This document shows positions 59,897 through 64,000 of a stretch of DNA of 64,000 nt, in pieces. The DNA is taken from NCBI RefSeq assembly GCF_000241325.1, contig NZ_BAEI01000019.1:20964-84963 (forward strand), in the 5' to 3' direction. The position numbers and the translations under genes are program-made. Source of the DNA: Gordonia polyisoprenivorans NBRC 16320 = JCM 10675. Lineage in GTDB: Bacteria > Actinomycetota > Actinomycetes > Mycobacteriales > Mycobacteriaceae. Below the pieces are notes generated by a model. The model saw nothing but the letters and a program-made list of their open reading frames with translations. It did no database searches and was not told the DNA's origin. Within the stretch, counting starts at the first letter, position 1; every line of letters starts with the position of its first letter.

Positions 59897-60979
59897 GTGG
59901 GGATCGCGCAAGCACTCGAGTTCGACGATTGTGCCGAACTTCCGGAGTTCGGACCACCGTTCATGGCACACATCTCCGCCGGCGCCCTTGACGTCGTTGC
60001 ACCTTTGACGGCGACGGACAACGTTGGTGCCGTGGTCGCCAGCCGAAGTGCGGCCACTGCTCGCCGCGCGCTGAAGCGCCTTCGCAAGGAGAATCAACGC
60101 GCTGCAATCCTCCTCGATGCAGCCCAATACACCGGGAACTCACGGCGAGTCGGCGCGACCGGGATGTCCGAGCAGTGGGTGAACGATCAATTCGCAGCAG
60201 GCCTGACGTGGGCGATGACGGACTCCGGCTACATTCCGAAGGGCGACGGCGAGTCGCTCAAGTCCGTCCTCGGATGGGGGACGCACTCCGATCGACTGTT
60301 GGTGTGTCTGCCGTTGGCCACGGACTGGCTTACTGCCAACCTCGACACGCTGATCGAGGTGATCACCGCCACTGGACGCCCAGTTGCCCTCGTTCTCGAA
60401 TCCGAATCGGACCCACTGCGTCACAAGGAGACCGTCGCCGGACTTATCGAAGTACTCAGGTGCGACGTTCCGACCTTGCTGCTGCGCTCGGACACATCCG
60501 TACTGGGAGCGCTCGCGCATGGTGCGGCAGCGGTTTCGGTTGGTGTTCGATCAGGATTGAGGCATCTGTATCCGGCGACCGATGGTGACGACGAAGTTTT
60601 CACACCTCCGCCGTCGGTGTACGTACCCAGGCTGCAGTCGTACTACATGCTCGACAAGGTCGAAGGTGGCATCACCACCAATCCGCAATCGCCTGTCTGG
60701 AGGTGCTCATGCAGCGTGTGCCATGGGCGCTCTCTGGCGTGGCTCTTCGACCAGAGCGACGTCGCCAGCGCGGCCATGGAACACTCGCTGGCAGCACAAG
60801 CACAGATCGCCAGGCAGCTGCTTGAGCACCCCGCGCCGGCCAGGCCAGGAGAATGGCGAGACCGATGCGAGCAGGCCATCAAGAACCACTCACAATTGCT
60901 GACTGCTCGGTCGCAGCCATGGAAGCCCCACAAGGCCGTCAAGGCCTGGCTCGCCGCAACGCCACGCGTCAGCGTCTAG
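59897..60979 (+). CDS. tRNA-guanine transglycosylase superfamily-like protein
   Basis: 360 residues from GTG 59897 (GGGGG five bases upstream); TTG 59843 would add 18 residues. The C-terminal part has a zinc-site pattern of TGT enzymes: WRCSCSVCHGRSLAWL (CxCxxC) followed about 30 residues later by His in AAMEHSLAAQ, as the Cys3-His site of TGT. Candidate barrel acidic residues are in ILLDAAQY and AMTDSGYIPKGD, and a later VGVRSGLRHLYP. Bacterial TGT inserts preQ1 in tRNA; relatives (DpdA) modify DNA. Housekeeping TGT motifs such as FDCVxPTR are not visible, so it is a divergent branch. No preQ0 genes are nearby. Shares its stop with the convergent gene. Confidence 0.5.
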   Translation: MGIAQALEFDDCAELPEFGPPFMAHISAGALDVVAPLTATDNVGAVVASRSAATARRALKRLRKENQRAAILLDAAQYTGNSRRVGATGMSEQWVNDQFAAGLTWAMTDSGYIPKGDGESLKSVLGWGTHSDRLLVCLPLATDWLTANLDTLIEVITATGRPVALVLESESDPLRHKETVAGLIEVLRCDVPTLLLRSDTSVLGALAHGAAAVSVGVRSGLRHLYPATDGDDEVFTPPPSVYVPRLQSYYMLDKVEGGITTNPQSPVWRCSCSVCHGRSLAWLFDQSDVASAAMEHSLAAQAQIARQLLEHPAPARPGEWRDRCEQAIKNHSQLLTARSQPWKPHKAVKAWLAATPRVSV

Positions 60980-61521
60980 ATGCCCACACCAACGTCGAGT
61001 GCCCACGCAAAGAGCTGTTCCTCCTTGTGCCTAGTCGACGTCATCCGGCACGCAGTCGCCGCCGGACCCGGACGGCCTTCTACGAGCACCGCCGAGTCCC
61101 GCTCGCGAACGACCCACGTATCAGCGACATCGAACTCAGCCAGGGTGATCGACCGTGGTGACTCAGCTTGAGTAACCCACATTCCGGCACCGAACCCAGA
61201 CACCCTGCCTAACGCCTCGAGGGCGTACTGAGGCTGGGCCGCCGTTGAGACGAAACCAACGATTGTCAGCGGACTGCGAGGCGGGCAATCACCCAACTCG
61301 TGGATCCAGGATTCCCAGACCGCCAACGTCGACCGATCATGCTCGGGCGGTTGATTGTTCGATATCCGCTCCGCCCACACAGCCTGATCTATCGCGACAA
61401 CCGGAAAGAGAGACACGCCCAGCACGCTCGTGCGTGGAAGCACAACTCCTGACCAGCCGGAAGCTTCGACCGCTCGGGTCACCGATCCCATCGTGTCCGC
61501 CGACGCTACCCGGCCGCGCAC
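60976..61521 (-). CDS. Unrecognised protein of the TGT-like locus
   Basis: 181 residues from GTG 61521, starting 16 bases inside the upstream gene, so the two are cotranscribed. I do not recognise it. Visible: a hydrophobic start (SGWSGVVLPRTSVLGVSLFP), then VWESWIHELGDCPPRSPLTI and GFGAGMWVTQAESPRSITLA; no transmembrane helix, no obvious motif. A mixed alpha/beta soluble protein is likely. Its stop TAG and that of the convergent TGT-like gene share CTAG at 60976-60979. It may act on or with the TGT-like protein, by context only. Confidence 0.5.
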   Translation of the reverse strand: MRGRVASADTMGSVTRAVEASGWSGVVLPRTSVLGVSLFPVVAIDQAVWAERISNNQPPEHDRSTLAVWESWIHELGDCPPRSPLTIVGFVSTAAQPQYALEALGRVSGFGAGMWVTQAESPRSITLAEFDVADTWVVRERDSAVLVEGRPGPAATACRMTSTRHKEEQLFAWALDVGVGI

Positions 61522-61988
61522 GCCACCCCCTCAGAAGAGAACGACACACCAGCATCCAGGTCAGGTGAGCCTTCGGCAGCCCCGCGGCCGAGATCCTGCA
61601 ATTTGAGGGTTGCCAAGGCATCGACCCCGGGAATGGACCAGTCCCCAGGATCGACGGCGACGTACATCGCCTCGACCCACGTTGCGCCGAGTGCTCGGGC
61701 GATCGAGGCCTGCGCCGCGATACCCATCGGACCAGCACAGTGTCCGGCAACGAGCAGGACACGCTGACCGTCCAATCGCTCCGACTCGTCTACGACAAGC
61801 ACGTTCCCGTCGGCGATGGACGCGGCTGCAACTAGGCGTTCAGATGTGCGGTCAACTGCTGACACCGCGAGCCCGGCCTTGACGGCGTGAGCTGCGATGA
61901 ACTCACCAGCGCGGCGAAGATCCTCGCCGCGCAAACGCGCGTTCTGTGTTTGCGCTTCGAGAACATCCGAAAGCAAGGAGACCGTCAT
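61506..61988 (-). CDS. Protein with a phosphoribosyltransferase-like core
   Basis: 160 residues from ATG 61988. The segment RVLLVAGHCAGPMGIAAQAS followed by IARALGATWVEAMYV has the length and pattern of the PRPP loop of type I phosphoribosyltransferases (VLLVDDVxTTGxT...A..L...GA), but the acidic pair DD is AG and the TTG is AGP. It could be a degenerate or non-catalytic member, or another Rossmann-like fold. The N-terminus is helical (LLSDVLEAQTQNARLRGEDL). Divergent from the HTH gene; its product may be regulated by the AAGCAA motifs between them. Confidence 0.45.
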   Translation of the reverse strand: MTVSLLSDVLEAQTQNARLRGEDLRRAGEFIAAHAVKAGLAVSAVDRTSERLVAAASIADGNVLVVDESERLDGQRVLLVAGHCAGPMGIAAQASIARALGATWVEAMYVAVDPGDWSIPGVDALATLKLQDLGRGAAEGSPDLDAGVSFSSEGVACAAG

Positions 61989-62073
61989 ATAAGCAAGTTT
62001 ACTCTCCTAATCCCATGAATGTAACTCAGATCGGGGCCTTGATAAGCAAAATTGCGTAACGCATGCTTGCTTG
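61989..62073. promoter_or_regulatory. Divergent promoter region with AAGCAA motifs
   Basis: AT-rich 85 bases between divergent genes. ATAAGCAA occurs at 61989-61996 and again near 62043, and the inverted CTTGCTT lies at 62066-62072, just before the HTH gene start. Likely operator sites for the HTH protein. Confidence 0.5.
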
Positions 62074-62532
62074 ATGGAGGAGGAGGCCGTCTCGCTTGCG
62101 CTCGCCGCCGAGAGGCTCGGCGTGACGCGGCAGCGGGCGCAACAACTGCTCCGTGATGGCGTATTGACCGGCCCGGCGCAACCACAGGGGCAGCGAGCTG
62201 TACGCAACGCTCCGCGGGTGTTCGTTCACTCACTGGAGGCCGAGGTCGAACGCCGAGCACAGCGACCACGAAAGCGGCAGTCCAGGTCCTCGACGCGCCC
62301 TCCTGTCGATGCGCATCTGATTGACGACATCAACCGACTCGCACTTGCCTACGCGAGCGCCCGCGACGACCACACTGCGATGCGTGAGATCGTCAAGCGA
62401 CTGACGAGCCAACTCGCCGACGCGTACGCGGCCCTGGCTGCTCAGCAAGAGCTGCTAGATCACTCCGCGTATCGGGAAGAGCAAATCGCCAGCATCATCA
62501 CCAACCACTTCGGGCCGGAGCCCGGGATCTAG
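62074..62532 (+). CDS. HTH / coiled-coil DNA-binding protein
   Basis: 152 residues from ATG 62074 (TTG 62071 also in frame). N-terminal helix-turn-helix of MerR/excisionase type: LALAAERLGVTRQRAQQLLR, a wing-like RVFVHSLEAEVERR, then a basic patch (RRAQRPRKRQSRSSTR) and a C-terminal predicted coiled coil (REIVKRLTSQLADAYAALAA). Probably the local regulator or a partner of the TGT-like locus. Its stop lies 14 bases before the IS481 insertion. Confidence 0.6.
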   Translation: MEEEAVSLALAAERLGVTRQRAQQLLRDGVLTGPAQPQGQRAVRNAPRVFVHSLEAEVERRAQRPRKRQSRSSTRPPVDAHLIDDINRLALAYASARDDHTAMREIVKRLTSQLADAYAALAAQQELLDHSAYREEQIASIITNHFGPEPGI

Positions 62533-62545
62533 TCGTCGGACTAGG

Positions 62546-62571
62546 TGTACTGGCCAGGGAGGTTGTGAACG
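62546..62571 (+). repeat. IS481 left inverted repeat
   Basis: Begins TGTACTGGCC and ends GTTGTGAACG; pairs with 63595-63620. The inner ten bases are identical in both ends. Confidence 0.85.
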
Positions 62572-62650
62572 GCGTGGCGTTCGGTAGGTAGGTGAGGACC
62601 TCGGGTATCGGTGTGGCTACCACACACACGCCGATCACCACGAGGTCCTC

Positions 62651-63625
62651 ATGTCTCACGGTAATGCTTTCCTGACCGATCGGGGCCGGCTGGCCCTGGC
62701 CCGCTGTGTCGTCGACGACGGGTGGCCGCTGCACCGGGCCGCCGAACGGTTCAACTGTTCGCCGGTGACCGCGAAGCGGTGGGCCGATCGCTACCGCGTG
62801 CAGGGCGCGGCGGGGATGGCCGACAGGTCCAGTCGTCCGCACCGTTGTCCGGGGCAGACGAGCCGGCGGCGTGAACGCCGGATCATCGCCCTGCGATTTC
62901 AGCGGCGGTGGGGCCCGGCGCGGATCGCTTACCACCTGCGTCTGCCGCGTTCGACCGTCGCGGCGGTGCTGCGCCGCTACCGGATGCCGCTGCTTCGGCA
63001 CCTCGATCAAGCCACCGGACTACTCGTTCGGGCGCCCCGGCCGATTCGCTACGAGCACAGCGCCCCAGGTGATCTCGTTCACCTTGATATCAAGAAGCTC
63101 GGGAGGATCCCGGACGGCGGAGGGCACCGTAAGCTCGGTCGGATCGTCGGCAATCGACACAACAAGAAGCAGGGCCGCGGCTACAGTTACCTGCACCACG
63201 CGGTCGACGATCACACCCGACTGGCCTACTCAGAAATCCTCACCGACGAACGGCAGGAGACTGCGACCGCGTTCTGGCGGCGCGCGGAGCTGTTCTTCGC
63301 CGAGCACGGCATCATCGTCCGCAGGGTGCTCACCGACAACGGATCCTGCTACCGCTCGAAGGCCTTCAACACCGCCCTCGGCACTGCGACGCATAAGTGG
63401 ACCCGACCATATCGACCGCAGACCAACGGGAAGGTCGAGCGGTTCAATCGCACTCTCGCCGCCGAGTGGGCATACGCCCAGCTCTACCGAAGCGACGAAG
63501 CCCGCGCCGACACCTACCCGGCCTGGCTGCATCACTACAATCACCACCGACCACATTCCGGCATCGGCGGCCAGACCCCGATCGAACGGCTACGCGTTCA
63601 CAACGTCCCCGGCCTCAACAACTAG
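62651..63625 (+). CDS. IS481-family transposase
   Basis: 324 residues. N-terminal HTH (RAAERFNCSPVTAKRWADRY) and a second helical domain (RRWGPARIAYHLRLPRSTVA), then the rve/DDE integrase core: D in LVHLDIKKLGR, D in RVLTDNGSCYRS, E in NGKVERFNRTLAAEW. The frame has no stop inside the element: it reads through the ACA end and stops at the TAG of the target duplication (63623-63625). The gene appears intact and may be active. Confidence 0.93.
   Translation: MSHGNAFLTDRGRLALARCVVDDGWPLHRAAERFNCSPVTAKRWADRYRVQGAAGMADRSSRPHRCPGQTSRRRERRIIALRFQRRWGPARIAYHLRLPRSTVAAVLRRYRMPLLRHLDQATGLLVRAPRPIRYEHSAPGDLVHLDIKKLGRIPDGGGHRKLGRIVGNRHNKKQGRGYSYLHHAVDDHTRLAYSEILTDERQETATAFWRRAELFFAEHGIIVRRVLTDNGSCYRSKAFNTALGTATHKWTRPYRPQTNGKVERFNRTLAAEWAYAQLYRSDEARADTYPAWLHHYNHHRPHSGIGGQTPIERLRVHNVPGLNN
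63595..63620 (-). repeat. IS481 right inverted repeat
   Basis: On the minus strand begins TGTTGAGGCC and ends GTTGTGAACG. It lies inside the 3' end of the transposase frame. Confidence 0.85.
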
Positions 63626-64000
63626 GCGCCCGCGACCAATCCGCAGAGTGCAGCCGCTGTAGCCTCGGAATACTTGCCTCCATGGACCTGTGAGGCGTCG
63701 GCGTCGATCTGCGCCTTCGACGCGCCGTAGTCCGTGCCGCATTCCTTCCCTGTGCGAATCCTCGTCGCCTGCACTACTTCGTGAGCAGCCCCTGTGATCG
63801 CCCCCTCCGCTAGCAGGCGCAAGCGAGGTCCACGCTGGCCTCCGGTGTTGCGGTTCCAATCCGCGCGGCGAACGACCACAACGTCCGGGTCGATCGACCG
63901 GATGCGGCCACTGACCTTCTTGGCTAGCGTGCCCAGCAGTGAAGCCAAATCCTCACCGAAATCCTCTTTGAACTCGAACGAGCTGCTGACGACGACACTC
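63622..64000 (-). CDS. Unknown protein, partial (5' end outside window)
   Basis: The minus-strand frame is open to the window edge, so only the C-terminal 125 residues are seen: VSSSFEFKEDFGEDLASLLG, DPDVVVVRRADW, then GAITGAAHEVVQATRIRTGK and KYSEATAAALCGLVAG at the end. It is soluble, alpha/beta in look. The strand DVVVV followed by a helical end rich in Ala faintly recalls RNase H-fold nucleases, but I make no assignment. Its stop codon is in the IS481 target duplication, so the IS did not disrupt it. Confidence 0.5.
   Translation of the reverse strand, partial: SVVVSSSFEFKEDFGEDLASLLGTLAKKVSGRIRSIDPDVVVVRRADWNRNTGGQRGPRLRLLAEGAITGAAHEVVQATRIRTGKECGTDYGASKAQIDADASQVHGGKYSEATAAALCGLVAGA

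Larger units (their letters stand above)
62546..63620 (+). mobile_element. IS481-family insertion sequence, 1075 bp
   Basis: Bounded by imperfect 26-bp terminal inverted repeats (62546-62571 and 63595-63620; 21 of 26 match) beginning TGT and ending ACA, and flanked by the 6-bp direct repeat ACTAGG (62540-62545 and 63621-63626). It holds one transposase gene. Insertion was into a CTAG-containing target between two convergent genes. Confidence 0.88.

Noticed and set aside
59618..60127. Minus-strand frame (169 aa) overlapping the start of the TGT-like gene
   Set aside because: Cys/Arg-rich, no motif, no RBS, and it runs over the tRNA-Leu terminator region; the plus-strand gene has coherent protein features.
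63622..64000. RuvC/RNase H-like nuclease assignment for the partial gene at the window edge
   Set aside because: Only a vague strand-helix resemblance and no identifiable catalytic carboxylates; most of the protein is outside the window.

Overview
The window is a 64-kb stretch of a high-GC actinobacterial chromosome that spans the replication origin. Gene order matches the origin region of Mycobacterium tuberculosis almost gene for gene (pcnA, mutT4, a large secreted protein, murJ, sigM, anti-sigma, trxB, trxC, cwlM, parB, parA, rsmG, khpB, yidC, yidD, rnpA, rpmH, dnaA, dnaN, recF, dciA, gyrB, gyrA, tRNA-Ile, tRNA-Ala, ppiA, crgA, pabA, pknB, pknA, pbpA, rodA, pstP, fhaB, fhaA, tRNA-Leu). This places it in the Mycobacteriales. 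Very high GC, frequent GTG and TTG starts, gnd between dnaN and recF and a dispersed-looking GAGCGAAGCGAGC repeat suggest Gordonia or a close relative; the genus is inference.

Layout. 1-2.3 kb: end of an MFS transporter, a secreted-type acidic repeat protein and an EgtE-like PLP enzyme. 2.4-12.2 kb: pcnA facing a mutT4-DUF6049-murJ operon for tRNA maturation, nucleotide hygiene and lipid II flipping. 12.2-16.3 kb: a small variable segment (sterol desaturase and TetR pair with two operators, PPOX protein, Lsr2 paralogue, DUF1990 protein, 72-aa protein). 16.6-21.9 kb: sigM and its anti-sigma factor, thioredoxin system, cwlM and a GNAT-like gene. 22-28.5 kb, all leftward: rpmH, rnpA, yidD, yidC, khpB, rsmG, parA, parB, with three parS sites. 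28.5-40.5 kb, rightward: dnaA, oriC, dnaN, gnd, recF, dciA, gyrB, gyrA. 40.5-48.5 kb: DUF3566 protein, two tRNAs, a second TetR pair, cutinase, proline-rich DUF4190 protein, ppiA, rhomboid protease, PH-like membrane protein, crgA. 48.7-59.2 kb: pabA, then the leftward signalling and cell-shape operon fhaA/fhaB-pstP-rodA-pbpA-pknA-pknB. CwlM, the MurJ pseudokinase, CrgA, FhaA, FhaB, PknA and PknB all belong to the same cell-wall growth circuit.

The conserved block ends at tRNA-Leu(CAG) near 59.5 kb. Beyond it lies accessory DNA: a protein resembling the tRNA-guanine transglycosylase superfamily, an unrecognised protein, a protein with a phosphoribosyltransferase-like core, a HTH/coiled-coil protein, a complete IS481-family element and a partial unknown gene. 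This TGT-like locus is the best candidate for an undescribed system. A second genome-scale oddity is the number of short perfect tandem duplications, most of 15 bp and in frame, scattered through unrelated genes.
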